64,000 nt of DNA from Caprimulgus europaeus (lineage: Eukaryota; Chordata; Aves; Caprimulgiformes; Caprimulgidae). Shown here one piece after another: positions 49,045-61,468 of the stretch (its first letter is position 1; each line of letters opens with the position of its first letter). The stretch is taken from the NCBI GenBank assembly GCA_907165065.1, contig OU015523.1, positions 120,120,246 through 120,184,245 on the forward strand. The letters run 5' to 3'. The notes beneath the pieces are model-generated. The model did no database searches, was not told the DNA's origin, and saw nothing but the letters and a program-made list of their open reading frames with translations. A program made the position numbers and the translations under genes.

Positions 49045-51299
49045 AATTCAGGTTATCTGGTTGGTTTATATTTACACTTTATTAAAAATATATGTAAATA
49101 GTTGACCAGCAAAGATTTTTTTACTCTTTGAAAGTGAAAAAAAAAGACTAATAAGTTGTACAGATGAAAATCAGTTCAAACAATAACTCATTTAAGGTTT
49201 TAATTTTGCTAGCAGTAACAAAAAGTCCTATTTTGTTTGAATGCAAACAAATGGAAGATTACACATAGTGGTATTTGGCCCAGAAAAAAAATTGAGAAGA
49301 AGGAAAGAAGGAGGAGGGCAATTGCAGAAGTAGTCAGCAATGGGTGACAAGGAAGCCAAAATAATGAGAGGGAATCCAGCCACAGAAAGACTTGGAATGT
49401 TTAAAAAGGCTAATAGATGAGAAAGGCAGTTCTGTGTAGATAAATGTAGTGTAATGATGACTTTGATGGGTCTTTGTTTCACAGCTCTTTGTGAAACAGC
49501 TCAACATGAAATAGGGGAGTGGAGGAGAAAAAATGAAAACAGTCAAAGCCGTGTCTCTGAGTGTCATTAATGAGTGATGAGGACTAGACAGACAAAAGAC
49601 AAATCTCTGAGAATTTGATGGGCCTTTATTCCACACAACTGTGTAAATTGCAAAACCTGAGGCGTGACTGAGAGTGGGAGTCCAAGAAAGTAAGAGATGA
49701 GATAATATATCGAGGAAAAACAGTACTCTAAAATGTGGTTTGGTTATTGCAATTCTAGCTGTAACCTTAATGACAACACAGGAACAATCCAGTGAGAGTA
49801 CCATCAAAAAATAGTATTTTTATGTTGCACTTTTCATCTATGTGCAATGAGTTTTCATCCTCTCTGGGGACTGAATGTAGATCAGCTAGTCCTGCAGCTC
49901 TACTGAGGAGAAAAATATAGAATAAAGGACTCATTTTTAACTTCAGTAAACCTTTATTGACTTAGTTGTCATGCAAGCAGAATCACAAGCATGTCCTGGG
50001 ATAAATTTCAGTGGAAACTAATAAAATTTTCTTAATCACAAATAAAGCATTGCATTTATTATGAACTTTTATTGTGTCTGTTTTGAGACAGCTGGTGGTC
50101 AGTATGCACAGCTAATAACGTCCTCTGATGACAGTATTTTTAACACCCGTGTAGCACACCTACTGCTTGTGTATGTGTGCTGTGTATAAATCTATTGTTA
50201 TTATGCTCACAAGTAAAACATAGCCAGGTTTAGACAGCTGTTTAATAGAGCTCTTCACAACAATTTAGGACAGAAAGTGAGGAAAACCACATCCCATTAA
50301 TACTTCAGGGAGAATTCTAGGTAGGCTGAAGGTAATTAGAATTTGGTCAGGACTCCAAAGAAAGCCGACTTATTTTTACATAAAATAGAATAGGATTTTT
50401 ATTGACCCAGTTCGATTTGTGGAAAGAGTCCATGGGAGATTTGGAGGAGTTACTGATTTTAGCACTTTGAAGTCCTTGTATTTTTGATTGCTTGTACTTT
50501 GCAGTTTCTTTTTGAGATATTTAACTATTGGCATACCTGAGAAATAATAAATGATATGGAAATCATGTACGTATAGATAAACAGTTTTGTATTTGCTCTG
50601 GGTAGTAGTTGAAACAATGAATCCTACCATCAGAATTGTTGTTATGCTGCCACAGCTCCTGGGTCTGAACTTGTTTGAAAATTAAACTGCAGAGATGTTC
50701 TGTATTTACTGTTACACAGAGATTTCTGACCAAGTGCTTTGCAAAGAAGATAAGAAAATCACATCCACATAAACACATCACTGATTTATCAGTGGCTAGA
50801 CATTATTAGAACACATCTGAATGCTTCCTTTCAGGTTTTGGAAATAAATTAGAAATCAATAAAGAAACCATCTTTAATTATGTAAAGTTTGTTAAAATGT
50901 CAGCAGCTGGGGGGTTTCAGATATGTGGGTGTGCTGAAGAGGAACATTTTGCACATTAAAGGACATTACTTTCTCCAAAGAAGAGAAAGTTCTAGTGCAG
51001 ATACAAATTTCTCAGGTAGTCTTGTAGGCTGGTCCAAGTAATATGTTTTTTATAGAAAAATGATTTGCACTGTCAAAAAACAGCCTTTGTATCAAAGAGG
51101 GCTTTTATCTTTTCCCTCCCTAGAATATGTTTGGGTAGAAACATGCAATTAATTCTTTTAGGGGCTTCAGAAACTATCACCTATTGGACCTACAAACTAG
51201 TCAAATTGCTTTCACTTGAATACAATTTGGAATTGGCTCAGCTAATCACTGTTTGTTAATTGCATTTTGGAGGAAAAAAGAAACCCGAATGAAGTGATG
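49045..51299. other. Unique noncoding DNA
   Basis: No gene is called. The longest non-repetitive open frame of the window lies here (49334-49807, minus, 157 codons). It has no recognisable domain, and its Ser/Phe/Leu richness follows from the purine-rich plus strand. An 8-bp hairpin GTTTCACA/TGTGAAAC lies at about 49477-49498. A CpG-retaining part at about 50095-50215 (ATAACGTCC, CACCCGTG) may be regulatory. Confidence 0.45.
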
Positions 51300-51485
51300 G
51301 CTTCTCATTAAAACCGTGCGAACAGCAGAGTGCTTGATGTCTGTTATTGTACCTGTGGCAATAATTGTGGCAACAAGTGGCATTTATTTTTGCAAGTAGC
51401 AGTAATTAAATCTGCTGCAGTATTTAAAAATAATGCACTCACATTTTATTACATCCAAGCGATAGTGTGTTATACGAGAGACTGT
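51300..51485. other. Candidate conserved noncoding element
   Basis: Complex sequence with retained CpGs (AACCGTGCGAACAG, CAAGCGATAG, ATACGAGAG) and ATAATTGTGG/GCAGTAATTAAAT homeodomain-like words. There is no repeat or convincing open frame. Confidence 0.3.
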
Positions 51486-51789
51486 AAACAAATATCACCC
51501 CCAACCTCTGTTCTTTTACACAAAAACTCATAAATATTTTTAAGGGACAAAGCACAACTTGTGTGCTTTTCCTGTAACCTGTTTTCTGACAGAAGAGTAT
51601 AAAAGGCAGGTGACAGAGAAGGAGCACAATAAATTTTTTCCTATATGTTACATCCTACTGACATTGCCCAAGGGGAAAGGTTGGAGGAAGAGCAAGTTCA
51701 AGATATTGCCTAGGGAGAAGGGTGTCCTATCTGCACTAATCTCAACAGTCAAGTTTTCCCATCAGGGCAGAAAACAACAGGGATAAAGA

Positions 51790-51950
51790 TGCAGCAGAAG
51801 TCGGCAGAAATGTTCTGACAGAATGTTTTCCATTGGAAAAATGCCTATTTGTCAAAGTGAAACATTCCCTGGGAGCATGTCGATTCCAAAAGGAACAAGG
51901 CTGACAGAAAACCTGTCTGGTTTCCTGCCAGCTCACCCACCAATCTTCCT
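51790..51950. repeat. Possible ancient amniote interspersed repeat
   Basis: The stretch TTTTCCATTGGAAAAATGCC, ATTTGTCAAAGTGAAACATT, TCCCTGGGAGCATGTCGATT, ending near CCTGCCAGCTCACCC, resembles an old self-complementary repeat seen in reptile and bird genomes, which I recall but cannot name securely. TTTTCCATTGGAAAA is itself a perfect 6-bp inverted repeat. The 5' part falls within 51.79 kb, but the exact limits are unclear. Confidence 0.4.
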
Positions 51951-51972
51951 TCCAGGAAATTTTCTGTCTTAG

Positions 51973-52040
51973 TCAAAATGCCTCCAGATACTAATGCATG
52001 TCTGCAGAAGATCAACAAGCAGATTGCAGATGAGCTGAGG
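51973..52040 (+). other. Exon-like segment with splice-site consensus
   Basis: A pyrimidine-rich stretch ending TTTTCTGTCTTAG precedes this 68-nt segment, and GTGAGT follows it at 52041. An ATG at 51978 opens 21 in-frame codons up to the putative donor (first residues MPPDTNACLQKINKQIADEL). I recognise no protein family in it. It sits just after a possible old repeat, so it could be an exonised repeat flank, a lineage-specific noncoding exon or chance. A consensus donor (CAG|GTGAGT) on the opposite strand at 52082-52074 weakens a simple reading. Confidence 0.2.
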
Positions 52041-55000
52041 GTGAGTCCCTCCAGGAACACAGAGCGGAAATGCACTCACCTGGGCAGGGCTGCCAGGAAT
52101 ATATTTTGGGATAGAGAAGCTTCAAGACATACAATTGAATTTTTTTTCTACATATATTTTCCAAGCAATTTTATTCATGTTTTTAAATTATTTTTCCCTC
52201 AACTGTGACATTTTTCACAGAAGTGAAATTTTGCTTCCTGGCTACCTCTTCCAGTAGGGCAGGTAGGGGTCTTGAGAACTTCAGAGTCTGTAAAATGTGT
52301 AACTTCTAAAGTTTATTAAATTTTCTGCTAAAGCATCTTTCTACTAGGGGGCAAAAATATCTAGCTCAGAGCAATCGAGATCTTTGTAGGATCACAAGAT
52401 CAGAAAGATAGGGATACTGCTCTGGTTAAGGCAGGAGCTTGGCATTCAAGGCTCCGTAATTCAGCACAGCACTGTCAAATAGGTATTTTACACAGCCTTA
52501 CACAAGCCTTTCAGTTACACATATATATATACAGCTCATGAAATATAACAAGCAAAAGAACAATATGTTTAAAAAGTTATTTAAGACAGTGCTCATTTAC
52601 CATGCAGCACAAATGATAGCTAGGACACAGCATATTACTAATAACACATTAGCATGGAAGCATTCAATATTACATGCATACTTCAAATGTTTCAACTGGC
52701 AAAATGAAATCTAACCTTGGCTCTGTACAAAAAAATATTACTGATACAGGTTGTCACATCATGGTTTTCATAGCTGGAAATAGTAAGATAATTTTCTTTG
52801 CAAGTGACTTTTTACCCTCACTTTTCTTTAGAAAGAATAAATCCTCCCTTTTTTGCTGCTGCTGCTTTCCAGTCTGATGTGAATTGGTTCAGCCAGAATA
52901 TAGCTCTCAATATCCAGTACTGTGCTGCTGATTAGTTTTCTGAAAGAGGACAGAGTGAAGAAGAATGGCAGGTTATATTGATTTACTTCTAATGATCTGT
53001 TTCTGAACCAGAGCTGGGCAAAGTGTTCTCCCGAAGGCACATGCAGCTGTGCTCATGGCTCATCTCTGCATCGCTATCAGGATTAAAAGCCAGTAATGGA
53101 TTCTGTCATGTTACTGTAGCTTTCTGCATTTTCTTTTCAAGCCACATATGGAGTAGCTGCTGAGGACATACGTGACTTTTTCTTTCCATCTGTTGAACAG
53201 TCTGGTCAGAACAGCCTGGAGAAGGACACCCATACTCTGTTATGAAAGAAGCACGTCAAAATAATATTGCACAATCATGGGGTGTTCAGAGGGGAATCGC
53301 TACACGTAATACATGCCTGTATTTAGCCATTGAGGGTGTCTCTACACTATTTTGGGTAAGCCTGGGATCTGTGAAGTCATAAATACAACATGGGTGACTG
53401 TGGAATAAAGGGACACAGCACACTAGCACTTTGTCAACAACTCAGCATGACTGAAGGTCTGGGAAGTTTTGTTTTGTTTGGTTTTGTTTTCTTTCCCTGA
53501 AATAACTGGTGTTGTAAAAGGATTGTAATATGCTATACAGTTGATAAATGATGCTCAAAAACATGTGTGTCAGACTGAAATAATTGATTCTTATGTATTG
53601 GCTTATTCCTCTTTCTCTATAGATTTACTTCCAACACACTATCTGCTTTCAGTTCTGCCAGTCATGTTAACTCTGTGATTTGGCTTTAGAATATATAGTA
53701 CATTTAAAACTATATAAAAGTAGTCTATATGCAGGAAAAATAAATCTGAAAAGTGCTAAAATCATGGACTACAGCGGAAATTCACTAGTGCCTTATTACT
53801 GAGGCGAGGGGTGTGTGTTTGTTTGGTTTTAACTCCTATGATTAATAATTGCTACAGACATCAGTTATTCTGGAAATATTCCAATACTGGCATCTCCTTT
53901 GAACAGAGATTTTCATCAGATGTCCTCCAGAGGTCCTTTCCATATAAATTATTCTGCAATTCTATTAATTTAAATTATTTTCTATCCTCATAGAAATGAT
54001 AAGTAAAGCACAAGTTATTCTAGATTATAAATTTAAAGATACAAACACTACCTCAAGAGACCAAGAGGGTGATAGATTCCTAAAAGGTGGGAGGATATTG
54101 CTGGGAGTGTATGATTCTTTAACTGTGGCCAACTCTTCTGCTTTACTGAGTCTCCACTACTGATCACATGAACCAGTGGCTTAATTGAACCTCTGGTGTG
54201 ACCCATATATATAGCTCTTCCATGTGCTGTCTCACACTGATCTGCTGTTTTCATTTTCTCTTTCTGTACTTAATCACCCCAGACTATCAAAACAAAGTGT
54301 TATTTGTGGACACCCAAGGTATGTAAGGAAATAAACCAAGATAGCAACAATTAAAAAAAATTCTGATACTAATTTTCAGCAAGATCAACATTTTCCAGTG
54401 CAACAAGTCATCTAGATACAATATTTTCAGCTAGATGAAAATATTTTGAGAGATCTGTTTTATGGGAGAAGAAGGAGGAAATGTGCACTAGTATTTAAAT
54501 AATCAAATAATTCTCCAACTCTTTCCACATTGTTCAAAAGCAGAGGGGACCTGGTTTTTCTCAGTCTTCCAGAAATCAGATATTAACCAGCTCTGAGCCT
54601 AAATGGGGGGGACAAGGTGTCATGGACTTTGGAGTAGCAAAAGCCATAGTTATATAGTTCTCTTTCCAGAACAGGTATATGGCCAGACAAATACGGGTGT
54701 CACCCAACCCAAAACTATTTTTAGGTTTTCAGTCAAGATTTTTGAATACTTTAAACATTTTTACAGCATTTTAAGAAAGATGAGATTTTTGTGGCTGACC
54801 TGACCCTATAATTAATAATGCTCCCTGGCTTCACTCAACTATGGGCAAGTAGGTTTCAGGTTTTTCTCCAAATTTAAGTTATTTTGGGGAATATTGTATA
54901 TTGCATATTTTCTGGCAGTGGTCACAGTAATGATAAAGAGGTTTTCTTTGCATTATGAAGAAAATATTACACTATGGTGTATAAAAGATTGATACTTTCT

Positions 55001-57119
55001 ATTAGCCAAACAAGGAGTTGTCCCCCAGGAACATTTTTACATGTTCTTATTTTCATTACAGTTTATTGATGGGTTGGTGCTGCAGAATGTAGAAAAAGTC
55101 TGAGTGCTCTTCTAGGAGTAAATGACAACACATACACGCACACATGCACACACAGTTTCTTTGTTCTCTCTCTGGTGATGTTGAATTTAAAATGTAGAAA
55201 ACCAGGCATTATCTTTTTTGGTTGACAATTTGCAAGGCTTGTGTATTCCCCCTGCTACTGGAAAAAATAAAAAAAATAAAAAGAACGACAGACAACTTTC
55301 AAGAAGTACCCCACTAAAATAATTTGGCCTCTTATTGTGAATACTCTCTTGGTCTCTCAGATTCAGGCTTGATCCTAATTAGAATCATCATCTAGATATG
55401 ATATTGGCTGTTTTAGTATGTTAGCTCTTTATCTGTCATTCTTCTACAGTAAACTGAACTCTCCAGCTCTCCTCTTAGAAAATGGTTTCTTTGCTTCTAA
55501 CTGCTACTGTTCTCCCTCCTCTCAATCACTATACTCCTTATTTCCAAGGGGTATGGAAAGATGCTTGCTTGAAGGGACTTTTCTCCTCTGCTGTCCCTTA
55601 GTCATTTCCTGTTCCTGTGATTTCTGCTATTGTGATGCAATGATGTTTTACCTTTCATCCTCATCCCCCCAGATCCTTTTATTAGTTCAAGTACCAGCAA
55701 TCTTAATTATATATTTGATGCTTCAGTCTTCTTGCTTCTATTAGAACTTCAAGAAGACATACTGTACAACTTCAGATATTTTATGAGAAATTCTATCATG
55801 TAGTTTTACATTTATACCTAGTAATATTCTATTAACAACGTATGAAGACCAAGCATGGTACTACAGATGTTGAAATTAGAAGAGAAATGCCTTAACTGAC
55901 CAACACATTTACTTCTGCCTCCCTCCAGTTTTCTTCTGGAATATCTTTCTATATTCCTATAATCCCTTTCTGGTAGTACCCATAAAGTTAGGAGCTCATT
56001 TCCAAAGTGATGCACAAGGTCTCCAGAACAAGAGTCTATACTGGCATATGGACCCTGACACTGCCTTCTGCTCATAGCTTTCACAAGACACTGTTTCTGA
56101 AAAGATTTTTGCTTGTGTGACTCCTTTTCTTCATGCTATTGCATGTGTGTACTATCCTTCTCCTTCATATCCCACACTTGGCTTTGCAAAGTCTCTTTAA
56201 ATAAAATTGCAGAAACCTTTCTGCAAAATCATCTGCAGGAGGTTGTCTATAAAGATATGATAAAACTGTCCAACCATCTACCATTAATATTAGCAGGTTG
56301 TATTGCTGTATTTCTAATTGCCGCATTTCTAAAGTAATTGTAGGAGTAATGAAAACCTGCAGTAAGTTATGAAGCTGAAGCTTTTCCCCTGCTCTCTTTT
56401 TTGGCACTACACCAATTCTTGTCACCTCATTCCTTGAGCAACAATATATTAAGCGATGTGACAGATGTTAGTCACGTGTAGTCTCTTTCTTTTTAGTTGC
56501 TCACTTTATGTCACTCGCAGTCCTCAGGTGGTATAAATTAGAGCAGCACCACAGATTGATGATGGCTTACGCCAAGGGAAAAATCTTTCTCTTAAACCTT
56601 AGCAATAAAAAGTCTTCTGAAACAAATTTGAAAAATCTTCTCCCTTGGCTTTTTATTTTATTTTAGAACAAAAGCCTTGAAATAACTGTTTGCAGCACTC
56701 CTTCAAATGCTAAGTAGCTCTTTTACATTTCTTCCTAAGCATGTACGCACACACAAATTTTAGAACTAAAATAAAAAGATGAAAAAGAAAAGGTGAGTGG
56801 TCTTGAACAATTCAATAAACTGTGAAAGGCTATGAATTATGGAAAAGCAGAATTAAATTATTAGAGACCTAAAAGCCAGGAAGATGACACCCACCTTTTA
56901 ATGTCAAAACTAAATGGACCCATTTAAAATCCAAGATTACCTTTGATTTTTCTCAGGCTTGATATTTTCATGAATTGTGATTTTAAATATATGTACAGAT
57001 ATGTTGAGCTGTTATTTCTTCCCACTGATTTTCACACACATTTAGTGTGGGTCCAACCCCATTGCTTTTGATAGTCTATTGACTTTATTGGTTTCCTACT
57101 GATTTGAGCTGGTGTTAGT

Positions 57120-57380
57120 GGGACAAGAATCAGGTCCTGCCTCGCAGCGGCATTTCTCTTGATGACATTTTGAATGCAAACCTCTTCCCATTGTAGCAAT
57201 GTCATTCAGTCATCTCAGATGGCATTCTGTTGAGCAATTCTCCCTCCTTCAAGCAAATGAGCACATGGTGAAATCGGAGAGGATGAAATTGGGGCTGCAG
57301 AAAATCTAATTTTATTTCTATAAAGCACAGGTTGTTGTCAACAGAAGCATCCTCTCGTGAACATTCTCATAATCAGTGAG
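57120..57380. other. Candidate conserved noncoding element
   Basis: Complex sequence with CpGs in CCTCGCAGCGGC, AAATCGGAGAGG and CCTCTCGTGAAC, and words such as CATTGTAGCAATGTCATTCA. There is no repeat and no frame of note. It looks like selected noncoding DNA but is unproven. Confidence 0.3.
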
Positions 57381-57959
57381 ACTGGCACAGAGTTGTCCCA
57401 GAACCAAATCAATTAACCTTTCTAAGGTCACTGCAGATACTTTATACATATCTTTTTTCCCTCTCCACTCTATTCTTGGTTTTGTTCATTTGTTTGTCTT
57501 ACCCATGAAAACTGCTGATACATACACATTCACTGGGAGAAGCACAGACTTGGCCAATTGTCCTTTCATATCATAGTTTGTGATCCGAGGTCAAGTTCTT
57601 AATTATTAACATGCAGTGAAAAGGTAGTCCGTGCTCCCAAGTATTTAAGAATTATCTTCCTGACTTACATGATACCCACTTAAGCAACTACAGCAATTCC
57701 TTTGAAGTGCTTTGCCTTGCATTCTCAGCAGTGAGGACAGATGTGGTCTGTGCCATCTGCCACACCCCATTCATACAATGTCAAGGCCATGCTGTGATTA
57801 CACTGAGGGCTTTGATTCACTCTGGGCCACAAAGAGTGGTTTGATGCACTCCAGGGAATGGACAGAGAACTTCTGGCATGAATGACATTAAAGACCACAG
57901 CTGGTTAAAACACAGATTGTATAAATGACAGATTCATCTTTAGTGGTGGCATATAAATG

Positions 57960-58340
57960 TTTGTTGGAGAGACCCAGGGCTGCAGCAAGGGAATGGAAGT
58001 CTGATGTGAAAAATGCATAAACTCTAGGGTATTGCACTAGTTCTGATAAATAATTTCTTTGCAGCTTGCAGCTCTATTAACATAATTTAAACTGGGGTTT
58101 TTACGCAGTAACTCTACTCAGATTGCCCCAGAGGAGCTGCTAATGTACTGTTCCCCTTTTCAAAGTTATTTAGTCTGGAAATGCCCAGAGGGCTGTAAGG
58201 AAACTTGAATTGGGGCCCAGCAGTAAGTAGTGTCGCTTGCCTATGGCTTCAATTCTGGGAACGCATCAATGCGGCATTATTGCTTTGTTGTGACTTAGGC
58301 TTTGTATTCCACCATAGTAGCACAGAAAAACAACAATAAA
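57960..58340. other. Candidate conserved noncoding element
   Basis: Includes TTTACGCAGTAACTC, GTAGTGTCGCTTGCC and GGAACGCATCAATGCGGCAT, with a palindromic core GCATCAATGC, plus ATTGCTTTGTTG, a SOX-like word. CpG retention and sequence complexity stand out from the background. It ends about 200 bp before the GAAA satellite. Confidence 0.32.
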
Positions 58341-58534
58341 AGATTTCACCATGGGAGGTGAAAATGAATTCCAATCTAGTTTGTCTCTTCCTGTCTAGTT
58401 TCTTTCTTCCTGGCAGCAAGACAACCACTCATTTCTATGAGTAAAAAGGGCAATTATATCCTTTCCTAATCTATACAGTTTATGTTGTTTATTATTTTAA
58501 TTGGCAGAAAACGTTAGGCATTTATGTATACAAT

Positions 58535-59117
<583 letters not shown>

Positions 59118-59424
59118 CTCTTTCAATAAACTGTTCAGCTCTATCTGTAGCCCTGTCTCCATAAAAGACAACTTGTAGTGTGGCAAAGCACCCTTGACTG
59201 CAGATGGATTGGAAAATGTACTGGTTTGGTGGTGTTAGGAACATTGTGAAGCCAGCTCTTCCCAGTAGGATTTTGTTATTCACAGAACTTTGTTAAGTTT
59301 AGTGCACAAAACTTAAATAATGCATACTTGGGAAAGAACAGCCAGTTCTAGCTAAGATAAATATGTTTTCCTATAATAAATGGTATTTCAGGCCAAAGAA
59401 AGAGAAAACTTTTCACTTTGTGTA
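59118..59424. other. Unique noncoding DNA
   Basis: About 300 bp between the GAAA satellite and the next LTR. Nothing recognised. Confidence 0.6.
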
Positions 59425-59568
59425 TGTTGTGGTTTAAACCCAGCCAGCAACTAAGCACCACACAGCCGCTCGCTCACTCCTGCCCATTTCCAATGAGATG
59501 GGGAAGAGAATGAAAAAAAAAAAACCCCTCATGGATTGAGATAAGAACAGTTTAATAATTGAAATGAA

Positions 59569-59643
<75 letters not shown>

Positions 59644-59656
59644 CAATAATAACAAT

Positions 59657-59736
<80 letters not shown>

Positions 59737-60162
59737 TTTGTAAAGAGAAAGAAGATAATAAAATGAAATAGAAATAAAACCCAATTAAAAATAAACCTCA
59801 AAAAACCCAAGTGATGCACAATGTAATTGCTTATCACCTGCTGACCAATGCCCAGCCAGTCCCCCAGCAGCAATTAGCTCCTCCACCCAATTTATACTAT
59901 GAGTATGACATCCTATGGTATGGAATATCCCTTTGACTATTTTGTGTCAACTGTTGTGGCAATGCTTCCTCCCAGCTTCTTATGCACCTGCTCACCTGCA
60001 GACCAAGGAAAACTGAAAAATCCTTGACTTAGAATAAGCACTATTTAGCAACAAGTAAACCATCAGTGTATTCTCAAGATTATTCTCATGTTAAATCCAA
60101 ACTACAGCACTGTACCAGCTACTAGGAAGAAAATTAACTCTGTCCTAGCTGAAACTAGAACA
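59425..60162 (+). mobile_element. Solo ERV LTR, nearly complete
   Basis: It starts TGTTGTGGTTTAAACCCAGC with CAACTAAGCACCACACAGCC and ends GAAGAAAATTAACTC...GAAACTAGAACA. As I recall, these are the hallmarks of a widespread neoavian ERV LTR family (TguLTR5-like, ERVL type). About 740 bp including an expanded TAA repeat. Mid-LTR parts CCTATGGTATGGAATATCCC and GTGTCAACTGTTGTGGC are retained here but lost after GGTC in the 11.1 kb copy. Direct flanks (GTGTA and CTTTA) are not identical, so the duplication has decayed or the ends are off by a few bases. No retroviral genes adjoin it. Open frames of Leu or Tyr/Cys runs are repeat artefacts. Confidence 0.85.
59570..59733. repeat. (TAA)n-(CAA)n-(TAA)n compound microsatellite
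   Basis: A TAA/ATA array (about 59570-59640) leads through mixed units into a CAA array (about 59654-59690) and back to a TAA array (59691-59733). It sits inside the LTR at 59425-60162 and grew from the short AATAAT stretch typical of that family. Confidence 0.97.
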
Positions 60163-60200
60163 CTTTATTTTTATTTTTTTTATTTTTTTATTTTTTTTCC
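60163..60200. repeat. T-rich (TTTTTA) tract
   Basis: CTTTATTTTTATTTTTTTTA-type units directly follow the LTR terminus. Confidence 0.85.
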
Positions 60201-61195
60201 TGTAGAAAGTCTTACTTTTCCACTGACTTTACTAGCCACATTGGTAAAAATTTCAAATTGGAAAAGTTTATTAAAGGTTTAGAAGCTTTGTCATTTCAAA
60301 AATAAATAAATAAATAGGAGATATTGGCTAACATAGGCAAGTAGTGATTTTGATCATCTTCTGTAGATATTTGAGGAAGGTAAGTTTAAATCAAGGCTAA
60401 GAGAATGTCTGAAAGCTGGCCCAAATGGAATAAAAGCTAACTCACTGTAATATAACAAAAATGCCACTTTTGTCCACTTCAGGCTGTCTTTTGAGTCAAG
60501 GCCGTATTTGGAAAGTGGTTGTTAGCTCAGATGTTAGAGGCTCATACCTGTGATTGTGAAGATCTTCAGATACAGCTGTGTTGATGCCATACAAGAGCAG
60601 TTTTTCAGTAAGATAACTGAAGGCTTAAACAATAGCAAAGCAGTGAACATACTGAGATCCTGCGTAGGTTCCAGCAGTTCTAATCTGAATTGACTAAAGA
60701 TTAAAACTTTACAGTGTATATCATCAACGGTACAATTATCCTGCCCTCTTGCATAAACACTCAAAAAGGAAATTGTTTGGGACAATCCCATAGAGTAGAT
60801 AAAATTATATTAGCAAAATAATGTTCTTTACTGTGGGGTGCTGGGCCCTTACTTTGTAAAAGCAGCAGTGAAAGCCAAGTTGATTGGTCTCTTCACTCAA
60901 GCAAAAGAAGATAAACTAAAAGAAGCATGTTTTGATGTAGAAACATAGATTGTATAAGGTTTATAATATAACAAAAATTTATAGTATAAATAGGTCTTAA
61001 ATATATATGTACAAATAGTTGTAAAATGTGTGTATCTGTAGAAGTGTATATTTTGTGCAGTCACTTAGAGTACATGTATTTTTGTGGCTAGAGCTGGAGA
61101 TATACTGTACATTGAAATTTCATTAAAAAATAAGGCTTTATTGATTTCTAAAATATTTTTATTTTCCTGCTAATATTATTGTGATTTTTTTTATG
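60201..61195. other. Unique AT-rich noncoding DNA
   Basis: A small AAAT repeat lies at 60299-60317. No gene recognised. ATTAAA-type words near 61120 could act as polyadenylation signals, but no transcript is supported. Confidence 0.5.
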
Positions 61196-61291
61196 ATCTA
61201 GTAGAAGATATCCCTGTCCATAGCAAGTAAGATTGGACTAGATGATCCTTCAAGGTCAGAGTCCAACCTGAAGTATTCTATGATTTTGTGG
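61196..61291 (+). mobile_element. CR1 3' end fragment, plus strand
   Basis: ATATCCCTGTCCATAGCAAG, ATTGGACTAGATGATCCTTC, AGAGTCCAACCTGAAGTATT and the terminal TCTATGATTTTGTGG follow the CR1 3' UTR order. Less than 100 bp remains. Confidence 0.87.
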
Positions 61292-61342
61292 TTTTATTGT
61301 GTAAACTCGGGAGTAATAAAGAAAAACTTTATAGAAGTGAAT

Positions 61343-61437
61343 ATTTCTTTTTTTTTTTTTTTATTTGAAATGGTTCCTTTTGTTCCAGAATGTCTGTTTT
61401 TCTTTTTTTTTTTTTTCTTTTTCTTTTCCATTCATCT
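61343..61437. repeat. T-rich tracts
   Basis: Two T runs (61347-61362 and around 61402-61416) and TTTTTC-type units on the plus strand lead up to the poly-C run. Confidence 0.9.

Positions 61438-61465
<28 letters not shown>
61438..61465. repeat. Homopolymer run of 28 C
   Basis: Twenty-eight consecutive C in otherwise AT-rich DNA, immediately downstream of T-rich pyrimidine sequence. The minus strand is G28, able in principle to form G-quadruplex structures. Confidence 0.95.

Positions 61466-61468
<3 letters not shown>

Larger units (their letters stand above)
52041..58534. other. Unique noncoding DNA, AT-rich then more complex
   Basis: No gene or recognised interspersed element in about 6.5 kb. 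There is a small CA-rich tract at 55131-55155. From about 57000 the sequence becomes less AT-rich and more complex, and two sub-regions are listed as possible conserved elements. Open frames (for example 55418-55744) are short and without domains. Confidence 0.5.

Noticed and set aside
49334..49807. 157-codon open frame on the minus strand, the longest outside repeats
   Set aside because: No domain, no clear start context, splice signals or codon-like composition. Its Ser/Phe/Leu content follows from purine-rich plus-strand DNA, and overlapping frames are also open.
59434..59873. Poly-Leu and poly-Tyr/Cys frames
   Set aside because: They come from the TAA/CAA repeat inside an LTR.
61438..61465. 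Telomeric or interstitial G-rich repeat
   Set aside because: The run is pure C with no TTAGGG/CCCTAA units anywhere in the window.
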